Shown piece by piece: positions 17,327 to 24,532 of a stretch of 64,000 nucleotides of DNA. The stretch lies in assembly GCF_036010485.1 (NCBI RefSeq), contig NZ_CP108568.1, forward strand, positions 7,449,001 to 7,513,000, given 5' to 3'. The notes under the pieces were generated by a model, which was not told the DNA's origin, ran no database searches, and saw only the letters and a program-made list of their open reading frames with translations. Origin of the DNA: Streptomyces sp. NBC_01198 (GTDB taxonomy: Bacteria > Actinomycetota > Actinomycetes > Streptomycetales > Streptomycetaceae). The position numbers and the translations under genes were made by a program. Every line of letters begins with the position of its first letter. The stretch's first letter is position 1.

Positions 17327-17342
17327 CTGTAAACGTTTACAG
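17327..17342. promoter_or_regulatory. Perfect 16-bp palindromic LacI-type operator
   Basis: CTGTAAACGTTTACAG is its own reverse complement, with the central CG typical of LacI-family operators. It lies 28 bp upstream of the LacI start codon in an otherwise AT-poor region, so it probably controls the whole leftward operon by autorepression. Confidence 0.85.
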
Positions 17343-17463
17343 AACGATGCTTCTACGGTTCCTCGTTGGAGGAGTGGTTTCCGCAATGTTGCGCGGAAGT
17401 TTCACTGACAGTCAAACAATTGTGACCTGAATCACGCCCCGGAGGGAAGCGTTCAGGGAATCC

Positions 17464-17492
17464 TGTCCGCGGCGCGACCCGCGCCGCGGACA
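17464..17492 (-). terminator. Strong hairpin after the decayed sialic-acid-type locus
   Basis: A perfect 13-bp inverted repeat with a 3-nt loop (arms 17464-17476 and 17480-17492) lies 32 bp past the stop of the DapA/NanA-like remnant. It is placed as the original terminator of that leftward locus, and it also insulates the LacI operon promoter region. The rest of 17343-17524 shows no gene. Confidence 0.7.
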
Positions 17493-17524
17493 CGACGGGC
17501 AGTCAACTGCCCTCGCCCTGTGGG

Positions 17525-18032
17525 CTATTCGATCAGAGCGAGCACGGCCGCGACGACCCGGTCCGCGACCGCCCGCGACTCGGCGTCCGTCAGCGGCAGC
17601 AACGGCGCCTGGGTGTACGGGTGCCGGATCACCCCGCGGGCGACCACGCCGCCTTGAAGGCGCCCAGCGCGCCCGACATCCGGCCCACCCGGCCGCGGTC
17701 GGCGACATCGATGATCCCGAACAGCTCGGTCAGCCGCCGCTGTTCGGCCAGGGCGGCCGCGGTGTCCCCGGCCCGGGCGGCCTGGTAGAGGCGCACGTAT
17801 CCGTGCGGGTCGACGTTGCCCAGGGCCCGGCACGATGCCGTCCGCGCCGCGCGCCATCGCCAGGTCCGCCAGTGTCTCGGAACCGGTGAGGCAGCCGGCC
17901 CCGCTGCCCGCCGTGCCGTCCAGCGCCCGCTGGAAGCCCTCCAGGTCGCCCGAGGAGTCCTTGACCGCGGCGATCACCCTGGCCTGCGCCAGCTCGCCGA
18001 GCAGCGACGACGGGAGCTTGTAGCAGGGCGAG
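17525..18032 (-). pseudogene. C-terminal remnant of a DapA/N-acetylneuraminate lyase family gene, frameshifted
   Basis: Only the second half of a class I aldolase of the DHDPS/NAL family survives. Joining three frames gives YKLPSSLLGELAQARVIAAV, then the Schiff-base Lys motif VKDSSGD, LTGSETLADLAMARGADGIV, a shift near 17820 into GNVDPHGYVRLYQAARAGD, and a shift near 17645 into VIRHPYTQAPLLPLTDAE. The first shift is one extra C in a CCC run, and the second is one missing base. The N-terminal half is gone, replaced by transporter sequence. One or both frameshifts could be sequencing errors, but the large deletion is not. Confidence 0.75.
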
Positions 18033-18405
18033 CCCCGCCACCGGGCAGACGGGTATGGTCCACGCCCGGGCGTGTCCGGTGAAGAGAAGCGCGGTCGCGC
18101 CGGCCGGCCGCTCTCCGGCGTCCTTGGACTGCTGCCACTCGGTGGCCGCCGGGAGCCGGCGGCGCAGGTGGACCGCGAAGATCACCGGCAGGATGCCGAT
18201 CCACAGCACCTGCCAGCTGGTGTGCGGCACCACCCAGGCGTACGTCTTGGCGGCCGGCACCCCGCCCAGCGGGTAGCCGGACAGCAGCATGCCGGAGGCG
18301 GTGTTCCGCATCCGCTGCGGCCGGCTCTCGATGATGTACGTGGCGCTCGCGCTGTACTCGCCCGCCATGCCGAGCCCGACGACCATGCGGAAGGCGAACA
18401 GCGAA
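18033..18405 (-). pseudogene. Internal fragment of an MFS (sialate/sugar-type) transporter
   Basis: The leftward frame reads SLFAFRMVVGLGMAGEYSAS, then TYIIESRPQRMRNTASGMLL, SGYPLGGVPAAKTYAWVVPH and WQVLWIGILPVIFAVHLRRR. This corresponds to roughly helices 4-6 and the start of the central loop of a NanT-like major facilitator. The first three helices and the whole second half are missing. It abuts the lyase remnant at about 18032 and the GntR remnant at about 18405, so both edges are deletion junctions. The transporter family is clear; the sialate specificity is inferred from the lyase and regulator beside it. Confidence 0.7.
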
Positions 18406-18642
18406 CCCGAGCTGATGCGTACGCTCGGTGTCAGCCGCAACTCGGTGCGTGAAGCTCAAGGGTCTGCAGGCGCTCGGTATTGTCGACATTCGACATGGCA
18501 CCGCCAGGTCCTGGAGGCCGTCGCCGCCCGTGATCCGGACGCCGCCGCGGCCAGGATCGCCGAGCACTTCGCCGACATCACCGCCCGCTTCGACCGCTGG
18601 ACCGGCGCCGCCGGAGCCGTGGCCGCCACCGGCCCGGTCTGA
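18406..18642 (+). pseudogene. Remnant of a GntR/FadR-type regulator with frameshift and internal deletion
   Basis: Rightward pieces of one regulator are recognisable. ELMRTLGVSRNSVREA is the recognition helix of a GntR winged HTH. A shift of frame then gives LKGLQALGIVDIRHGT, the wing. A deletion then jumps to HRQVLEAVAARDPDAAAARI and AEHFADITARFDRW, the last helices of an FCD effector domain. More than 100 residues are missing between wing and C-terminus, and the N-terminus is lost into the MFS fragment. It was presumably divergent from the transporter gene and once controlled it. Confidence 0.7.
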
Positions 18643-18737
18643 CCCCGGCGCCGGCGAAGCGCCCTGGCGGGTGGCCGTCCCGGCCGCACCCTGGTTCGCT
18701 GGAAAGGTCACTCCTTCGCGGGAAACGAGGCCACGCC

Positions 18738-18929
18738 ATGACACCGATGGACCAGTCGCAGCGTCATGTACGACAGCTCCGCGCCCAGGCGGACAAGCTC
18801 GCCGCCGACGCCGAACGCGCCGCGAACGCGTCGGAGCGCTCCCGACTGCAGGAAAGGGCGGAGCAGTTGGAGTCGGACAGCGACCAGGAGAGCATGATGG
18901 CGGCCGGGGACATCTACCCCGCGCAGTGA
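18738..18929 (+). CDS. DUF6381-type small helical protein
   Basis: The 63-residue protein is predicted to be one long charged helix or helical hairpin (RHVRQLRAQADKLAADAERA, then SERSRLQERAEQLESDSDQE) with a C-terminal SMMAAGDIYPAQ tail. The layout and tail match a small Streptomyces family I recall as DUF6381; its function is unknown. It has its own ATG at 18738 and precedes the flavin oxidase by 33 bp, so co-transcription is possible. Confidence 0.7.
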   Translation: MTPMDQSQRHVRQLRAQADKLAADAERAANASERSRLQERAEQLESDSDQESMMAAGDIYPAQ

Positions 18930-18962
18930 TCCATGCCCGCCCGACCGCGAGGACGACGCCCG

Positions 18963-20153
18963 ATGAGCGACCAGCCGCCACCGCACCTGCCCACCGCGTT
19001 CGGGAACTACCAGAACGACATCTATCTCCGCGCACTCGGCGGCGTCCTGCCGGACCTGCCGATGACCTTCGCCGAGCTGGAGGCCCGTGCGGCCGAGGCG
19101 ATGGCGCCCTCGCTGGTGTCCTACGTCGCGGGCGGCGCCGGCGACGAGGCCACGCAGCGGGCGAACGTCGACGCCTTCGCCCGCTGGGGCCTCTACCCGC
19201 GGATGTTCGTCGGCGCCCGTGAGCGCGACCTGTCCGTCGAGCTGTTCGGGAGGACCTGGCCCGCGCCGCTGTTCATGGCGCCGGTCGGGGTGATCGGGCT
19301 GTGCGCGCAGGACGGGCACGGCGACCTCGCCACGGCACGGGCCGCGGCCGCCACCGGGGTGCCGATGGTCGCCTCGACGCTGACGGTCGACCCGCTGGAG
19401 GACGTGGCGGCCGAGCTCGGCGGCACACCCGGATTCTTCCAGCTCTACACGCCCACCGACCGCGACCTGGCGGAGAGCCTGATCCACCGGGCGGAAAGCG
19501 CGGGATACGCCGCGATCGTCGTCACCCTCGACACCTGGGTCACCGGCTGGCGCCCCCGCGACCTGGCGACCGGTAACTTCCCCCAGTTGCGTGGCCACTG
19601 CCTGGCCAACTACTTCACCGACCCGGTCTTCCGCCGGCTGCTCGGCAAGGACCCGGGGGACGACCCGCAGGGGGCCGTACTGCTCTGGACCCAGCTCTTC
19701 GGCAACGCTCTGACCTGGGAAGACCTCGGCTGGCTGCGCTCGGTGACGACCCTGCCGCTGATCGTGAAGGGCATCTGTCACCCGGATGACGCGCGCCGCG
19801 CCAAGGACGGCGGCGTCGACGGCGTCTACTGCTCCAACCACGGCGGCCGCCAGGCGAACGGCGGCCTGCCCGCGCTTGCCGTGCTGCCCGAGGTGGTGGC
19901 CGCGGCGGACGGGCTGCCCGTGCTCTTCGACTCCGGCGTGCGCTCGGGCGCCGACCTGGTCAAGGCGCTGGCGCTGGGGGCGACGGCGGTGGGCATCGGC
20001 CGCCCGTACGCGTACGGCTGCGCGCTCGGCGGCACCGACGGCATCGTCCACGTCCTGAGGACCGTGCTGGCGGAGGCCGACCTGATCATGGCCGTCGACG
20101 GCTACCCGAGCCGCGCCGACCTCACCCCGGCCAGCCTGCGCCCGCTGCCGTGA
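18963..20153 (+). CDS. FMN-dependent alpha-hydroxy-acid oxidase, lactate 2-monooxygenase type
   Basis: The 396-residue protein starts with the FGNYQNDIYLRALGG segment characteristic of lactate 2-monooxygenases. YVAGGAGDEATQRANVDAF and PRMFVGARERDLSVELFG follow. The FMN-barrel core includes LFMAPVGVIGL, GFFQLYTPTDRDLAESL and LPLIVKGICHPDDA. The catalytic His-Gly-Gly-Arg lies in CSNHGGRQANGGLPALAVLP, and FDSGVRSGADLVKALALGA closes the phosphate site. Expected reaction: oxidation of L-lactate or a related 2-hydroxy acid, releasing acetate and CO2 or pyruvate and peroxide. I chose the ATG at 18963 because the family begins at MSDQ, with an AGGACG ribosome-binding site. Confidence 0.85.
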   Translation: MSDQPPPHLPTAFGNYQNDIYLRALGGVLPDLPMTFAELEARAAEAMAPSLVSYVAGGAGDEATQRANVDAFARWGLYPRMFVGARERDLSVELFGRTWPAPLFMAPVGVIGLCAQDGHGDLATARAAAATGVPMVASTLTVDPLEDVAAELGGTPGFFQLYTPTDRDLAESLIHRAESAGYAAIVVTLDTWVTGWRPRDLATGNFPQLRGHCLANYFTDPVFRRLLGKDPGDDPQGAVLLWTQLFGNALTWEDLGWLRSVTTLPLIVKGICHPDDARRAKDGGVDGVYCSNHGGRQANGGLPALAVLPEVVAAADGLPVLFDSGVRSGADLVKALALGATAVGIGRPYAYGCALGGTDGIVHVLRTVLAEADLIMAVDGYPSRADLTPASLRPLP

Positions 20154-20209
20154 GGCGGGAGCGGGCGCCGGGGGGGGGCGTTGTCAGTGCCGGGTGCGAG
20201 GCTGCACCC

Positions 20210-20686
20210 ATGACCACATGGAATCTGCTGGACCTCGATCAGGCGCTGCGCGCGTCGTGGGCCGCCGACACCTGCTCGCCCGACGACCTGGTGCGTGGCC
20301 GGTGGCACCAGGACAATCCGGCGTGGGGGCACTGCGACATCAGCGCGCTGCTCGTCCATGACCTCTTCGGCGGCGACCTGAAGGTCGGCGAGGTCCACCA
20401 CGCCGGTGAGCAGCACGGCTTCCACTGGTGGAACGTGCTGCCGAGCGGCGTGGAGCTGGACCTGACCCGCGAGCAGTTCCTGCACGGCCAGCAGGTCACC
20501 GCCGCCCGCGTCGTCAACCGCCCGCCGGGGCCGCTGCCACGCCGCTGGGCGGAGTATCTGCTGCTGCGCGAGCGGGTCACCCGCCACCTCGGCCCGCTGC
20601 CGGAGCCGGACACCATGGTCCAGCGGGCCGCCGACGGGGCAGGGCAGATGTCGATACCCGGCCCTCCCCGTTCGTCGGAAAGTTGA
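20210..20686 (+). CDS. YunG-like protein of unknown function
   Basis: The 158-residue soluble protein contains LDQALRASWAADTCSPDD, PAWGHCDISALLVHDLFGGD, VGEVHHAGEQHGFHWWNVLP and GVELDLTREQF. These fit the YunG-like family (conserved Cys and His in GHCD and HYWN-type motifs, reminiscent of a cysteine-protease/transglutaminase-like fold). No biochemical role is known to me. The ATG at 20210 follows a run of nine Gs at 20171-20178, which lies outside the coding region. Confidence 0.65.
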   Translation: MTTWNLLDLDQALRASWAADTCSPDDLVRGRWHQDNPAWGHCDISALLVHDLFGGDLKVGEVHHAGEQHGFHWWNVLPSGVELDLTREQFLHGQQVTAARVVNRPPGPLPRRWAEYLLLRERVTRHLGPLPEPDTMVQRAADGAGQMSIPGPPRSSES

Positions 20687-20733
20687 CGGGGGCCGGACCG
20701 AGCCCCTCGGGACCGACGACGGGACGCACGACC

Positions 20734-21084
20734 ATGACGCGCTATCTGCTGCTCATCCACGACAACGAGGCCGACTACCAGGCCGCCGACGACACCGTCA
20801 GGAGGGCACTCGACGACGCCCACGCGGCTTTCGACCGCGAGCACAAGGACGTCATCCTCAGTGGCGAGCACCTGCAGCCGACCTCGACCGCGACGGTGGT
20901 GCGCGAGGACGGCGCCGGTGGCCACCTGGTGACGGACGGCGCCTACGCCGAGACCAAGGAGGCGCTGGGCGGCTACTACATCATCGAGGTCTCCGACCTG
21001 GACGCCGCGCTCGCGGTCGCCAAGCGGCTGCCCTTCTTCGGCAGGACCGGGGAAGCCGCCGTCGAGGTGCGCCCGCTCTTCTGA
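20734..21084 (+). CDS. YCII-related (DGPF-type) protein paired with the ECF sigma factor
   Basis: The 116-residue protein is a single dimeric alpha/beta YCII-like domain: MTRYLLLIHDNEADYQA, GEHLQPTSTATVVREDG, TDGAYAETKEALGGYYIIEV and the C-terminal EAAVEVRPLF. Genes of this type almost always sit next to ECF42 sigma factors, as here (56 bp upstream of one). The usual DGPF signature before AETKE reads DGAY in this copy. Its function is unproven; a role in controlling or serving the sigma factor is inferred from conserved neighbourhood. Confidence 0.85.
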   Translation: MTRYLLLIHDNEADYQAADDTVRRALDDAHAAFDREHKDVILSGEHLQPTSTATVVREDGAGGHLVTDGAYAETKEALGGYYIIEVSDLDAALAVAKRLPFFGRTGEAAVEVRPLF

Positions 21085-21140
21085 CCCGGCCGCGGCGGGC
21101 GGGCGGCGATCAGTCCGTCGTCGGGACAGGAGGAGGGGCG

Positions 21141-22421
21141 ATGCCCACCGACCGGCAGAGCCGCGAGCCGGGGAAGGCCGCAGTGGCCCGCGCCGTCGCC
21201 GAGGCGCACCGCGGCCAGTGGGCCTTCGTACTGGCCGCGACCGTCCGGGTCACCCGCGACCTGGACCTGGCGGAGGAGTGCGTGCAGGACGCCTACGCCA
21301 AGGCCCTGGTCGCATGGGCCTCGGCCGGCATTCCGGCTCGCCCGGGCGCCTGGCTGACGACCGCCGCCCGCAACCGTGCCGTGGACGTCATCCGGCGCGA
21401 CGCCTTCTTCCGCTCGGCGCTGCCGCTGCTGGCCGCCGACGACGACGAGACGGTGACCGGACCGGCCGACGGCGAGGACATCCCCGACGAGCGGCTGCGG
21501 CTGATCTTCACCTGCTGTCACCCCGCCCTCGCCCCGCAGGACCGGGTGGCCCTGACGCTGCGCCTGGTCTGCGGGCTGACGACGGCGGAGACCGCCCGCG
21601 CCTTCCTGGTCGGCGAGACGGCCATGGCGGCCAGGATCACCCGGGCGAAGAAGAAGATCACCGCGGCCCGCATCCCGTACCGGATTCCGGACTCCGGCGA
21701 TCTGCCCGAGCGGGTCGACGCGGTGCTGACGGTGGTCGACCTGGTGTTCACCACCGGGCATGTCGCGCCCGAAGGGCCGGCGCTGCTGCGCACCGACCTG
21801 ATCGCCCGGGCCGCCGACCTGGCCAGGATGCTCGGCGACCTGCTGCCGGGCGACGCGGAGGTCGCGGGCCTGCGCGCACTGATCCTGCTCACCGACGCGC
21901 GCCGGCCGGCCCGGCTCGACACCGCGGGCGCCCCGGTACTGCTGGCCGACCAGGACCGCGGCCGGTGGGACCGCGCGGCGATCGCCGAGGGCCTGGTCCT
22001 GGTCCGCCGGGCGCTGCGCCGCCGGCCGCCCGGCCCGTTCGGGCTGCGGGCGGCGATCGCGGCGGTGCACGCCGAGGCACCCTCATGGGAGGCGACGGAC
22101 TGGCAGGAGATCGTCGGACTCTACGACCTGCTGCTGGGCCGCCGCCCCACCCCGGTGGCCGCGCTGAACCGCGCGGTCGCCGTCGGCTTCGCGGACGGCC
22201 CCGCGGCGGGGCTCGCCGCCCTCGACGGCCTCGCGGCGGAACAGCGACTCGCCGGCTACCCCTACGCGTCCGTCGCCCGCGGCGAGTTCCTGCACCGCCT
22301 CGGCCGCCTCGCCACAGCCGGGTCCGCGTATCGCGAGGCGCTGCTGCACACCTCGAACGCCGTCGAGCGGGACTTCCTGCTCGCCCGGATCGACGCGCTC
22401 GACGCGGAGCAGCCGGGCTGA
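21141..22421 (+). CDS. ECF42-type RNA polymerase sigma factor with C-terminal extension
   Basis: The 426-residue protein has sigma region 2 (RVTRDLDLAEECVQDAYAKA, GAWLTTAARNRAVDVIRRD) and region 4 (FTCCHPALAPQDRVALTLRL, TTAETARAFLV). A long extension of about 200 residues contains DWQEIVGLYDLLLGRRPTPV and helical repeats. This extended layout defines ECF group 42, whose members have no classical anti-sigma factor and rely on the extension. The ATG at 21141 has a GGAGGAGG ribosome-binding site. The adjacent YCII gene supports the assignment. Confidence 0.9.
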   Translation: MPTDRQSREPGKAAVARAVAEAHRGQWAFVLAATVRVTRDLDLAEECVQDAYAKALVAWASAGIPARPGAWLTTAARNRAVDVIRRDAFFRSALPLLAADDDETVTGPADGEDIPDERLRLIFTCCHPALAPQDRVALTLRLVCGLTTAETARAFLVGETAMAARITRAKKKITAARIPYRIPDSGDLPERVDAVLTVVDLVFTTGHVAPEGPALLRTDLIARAADLARMLGDLLPGDAEVAGLRALILLTDARRPARLDTAGAPVLLADQDRGRWDRAAIAEGLVLVRRALRRRPPGPFGLRAAIAAVHAEAPSWEATDWQEIVGLYDLLLGRRPTPVAALNRAVAVGFADGPAAGLAALDGLAAEQRLAGYPYASVARGEFLHRLGRLATAGSAYREALLHTSNAVERDFLLARIDALDAEQPG

Positions 22422-22477
22422 CGGCCGGCGGCTGACCGCCCCGGCGGTCCGCGCCCTGTTCCCCGAAACTCGGGCGT

Positions 22478-23155
22478 GTCCGTGTAATGGCCGACCTGCG
22501 GGCGGTCGGCGGAGGCCAGCGCGCGGATCAGCGGCGCCAACGCGGCCGCGCCCGCCCGCAGGTCGGCGCCCGGCAGCGGCAGGTGGCCGTCGAGCACCGG
22601 CCCGAACGGCTCAGGCCGGCCACGCTCGGCGAGGAAGGCCTCGGCGGTGCGGATGATGTGCAACGCGTTCGCCTCGCACTCCTGCGAGGTGTCGCCCCAG
22701 GCGGTGATGCCGTGGCCGCCGAGGACACAGCCGACAGCCTGGGGGTCGGCCTGCTTGATCGCGGTGATGTCCAGGCCGAGCTGGAAGCCGGACCGCCGCC
22801 ACGGCACCCAGGCCACGGTGTCGCCGAAGCACTCGGCGGTGAGCTTCTCGCCATCGGCGGCGCGGGCCAGCGCGATGCCGGAGTCGGGGTGGAGGTGGTC
22901 GACGTGCGGCGCGTCGACCAGGCCGTGCGTCGCGGTGTCGATGGAGGGTGCGGCCCCGCCCTTTCCGTGCAGGCGGAAGTCGAACGCGGCCACCATCTCG
23001 TCCTCGCGCTCGGCACCGGGATAGACCTCGGTGAGGGCCTGCAGCCGGTCCAGGCGCAGCACGGCCAGGCAGCCTTCTGTGAGGGTGCCCAGGTCGCCGC
23101 CGGAGCCCTTGATCCACATCAGTTCGGTGTCGCCGGCGTAGTCGGTGTTCGCGGC
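22478..23155 (-). pseudogene. Truncated rhaD: bifunctional rhamnulose-1-phosphate aldolase/dehydrogenase remnant
   Basis: The leftward frame contains only the class II aldolase part of the roughly 680-residue bifunctional enzyme: NTDYAGDTELMWIKGSGGDL, VYPGAEREDEMVAAFDF, APSIDTATHGLVDAPHVDHL with the zinc-ligand His pair, WVPWRRSGFQLGLDI and VGCVLGGHGITAWGDTSQEC. The N-terminal start region and the GN-S-KG segment after YAGG are missing. The sequence ends at RPQVGHYTD near 22478, so the whole C-terminal short-chain dehydrogenase is lost. The open frame continues on both sides into unrelated sequence and is not a normal gene. Confidence 0.8.
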
Positions 23156-23394
23156 CCGCCGCGCGGGTGGGCCGGCCGGCCCGCGGAGACGGCCGGCTTC
23201 TTCGGGGAATCGGACGGTGCCGCGCCCGATGCCGCTATGGTTCCGCTCAGTGAGGTCTTCCACCTCGGGTGGACAACACCGGAGACGTGCCGAGCGTGTG
23301 CCGGAGCCGGGTGGGTGAAGCGATTCATTTCCCGCGCTTCGCCAAGCCGTTGGAGCACCGTCCTGTGCTGCGACACTGGGGTAGGCGCCTATGG

Positions 23395-23408
23395 TTGAAC
23401 GGGTTCAA
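23395..23408. promoter_or_regulatory. Candidate LacI-type operator in front of the orphan regulator
   Basis: TTGAACGGGTTCAA is a perfect inverted repeat with 6-bp arms (23395-23400 and 23403-23408) and a 2-nt spacer. It lies 84 bp upstream of the LacI-type regulator, between it and the truncated rhaD, where a divergent operator would be expected. The rest of the 320-bp interval 23170-23491 shows no gene. Confidence 0.6.
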
Positions 23409-23491
23409 TCGGCAGTTCGGGGGCGACCCCGCGGAGCGTCGGCCCGTGCACGAGGAAACCGGCGGTGGGAGCGGGACGGAGCGTGGCATCC

Positions 23492-24502
23492 ATGGTGGGG
23501 ATCAAAGACGTGGCGCGGCAGGCCGGCGTCTCGGTGGGCACCGTCTCCAACGTGATCAACCGGCCTGATCTGGTGGCGGAGGAGACCAGGACGCGGGTGC
23601 AGTCGGTCATCGCCAGGCTCGGCTACGTCCGCAGCGAGTCGGCCCGCCAGCTCAGGGCCGGCGCCAGCCGCATCATGGCGCTGCTGGTGCTCGACATGGG
23701 GAACCCGTTCTTCGTGGCCGTCGCCAGCGGCGCCGAGCGCACCGCCCGGGCGGCCGGCCTGGGGGTGATGGTCTGCAACAGCGCGCAGAGCGTGAGCGAG
23801 GAGCTGGAGTACCTCTCGCTCTTCGCGGAGCAGCGGGTCCGCGGCGTCCTGGTGACACCGGCCGACCCGACCGGGCGCAGCCTGGACGGCCTGCGCAGCC
23901 AGGGCATCCCCTTCGTCCTGGTCGACCGCGTCTCGGCGGACCCCTCGGTCTGCTCGGTCTCGGTGGACGACGTGGCCGGCGGACGGCTCGCCGTGCAGCA
24001 CCTCATCGCGGCCGGCCACCGGGCGATCGTCTACGTCGGCGGTCCGCCCGAGGTGACCCAGGTCCACGACCGCAAGGCGGGCGCCCTGGCCGCGCTGGCG
24101 GAGGCCGGGCTGCCGGCCGAGTCGCTGACCGAGATCTCCGCCGAGCGCCTCGACGTGGCCGCGGGCCGCGACGCCGGATCCCGCCTGCTGGGCCTCGGCC
24201 ACCGTCCCACCGCGGTCTTCTGCGCGAACGACCTGGTGGCACTCGGCGTGCTCCAGGCGATGTTCGCCGCGAGGATCAGCGTCCCCGACGACATGGCGAT
24301 CGTCGGCTACGACGACATCGAGTTCGCCGCGGCCGCGGCCGTCCCGCTCACCTCGGTACGCCAGCCGGCCGTCTCCATGGGCCGGCTCGCGGCGGAGACG
24401 CTGCTGGAGGAGACGGTCGGGGACCCGGCCGACCACAGCCACCGCCAGATCGTCCTGCAACCTGAACTCGTCGTCCGCGGCTCCAGCCTGCCCAGCCGCT
24501 GA
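23492..24502 (+). CDS. LacI-family transcriptional regulator, possibly the former rhamnose regulator
   Basis: The 336-residue protein has the LacI HTH and hinge (IKDVARQAGVSVGTVSNVIN, LGYVRSESARQLRAG). The ligand domain includes LVLDMGNPFFVAVASGAE, GVLVTPADPTGRSLDGL, AVFCANDLVALGVLQAM and DDMAIVGYDDIEFAAAAAV. I chose the ATG at 23492 because the HTH begins directly after it; an in-frame start 27 nt earlier is possible. It lies divergent from a dead rhaD fragment with a palindrome between, so it probably once regulated rhamnose catabolism. It may now control only itself or other sites. Confidence 0.85.
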   Translation: MVGIKDVARQAGVSVGTVSNVINRPDLVAEETRTRVQSVIARLGYVRSESARQLRAGASRIMALLVLDMGNPFFVAVASGAERTARAAGLGVMVCNSAQSVSEELEYLSLFAEQRVRGVLVTPADPTGRSLDGLRSQGIPFVLVDRVSADPSVCSVSVDDVAGGRLAVQHLIAAGHRAIVYVGGPPEVTQVHDRKAGALAALAEAGLPAESLTEISAERLDVAAGRDAGSRLLGLGHRPTAVFCANDLVALGVLQAMFAARISVPDDMAIVGYDDIEFAAAAAVPLTSVRQPAVSMGRLAAETLLEETVGDPADHSHRQIVLQPELVVRGSSLPSR

Positions 24503-24532
24503 CCGCGACCCCTTCGCCCCGGCCGTGCCGCG

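Noticed and set aside
20171..20178. A poly-G run as a phase-variable tract
   Set aside because: It lies in non-coding sequence just before a YunG-like gene and interrupts no frame; long G runs are common at this GC content.
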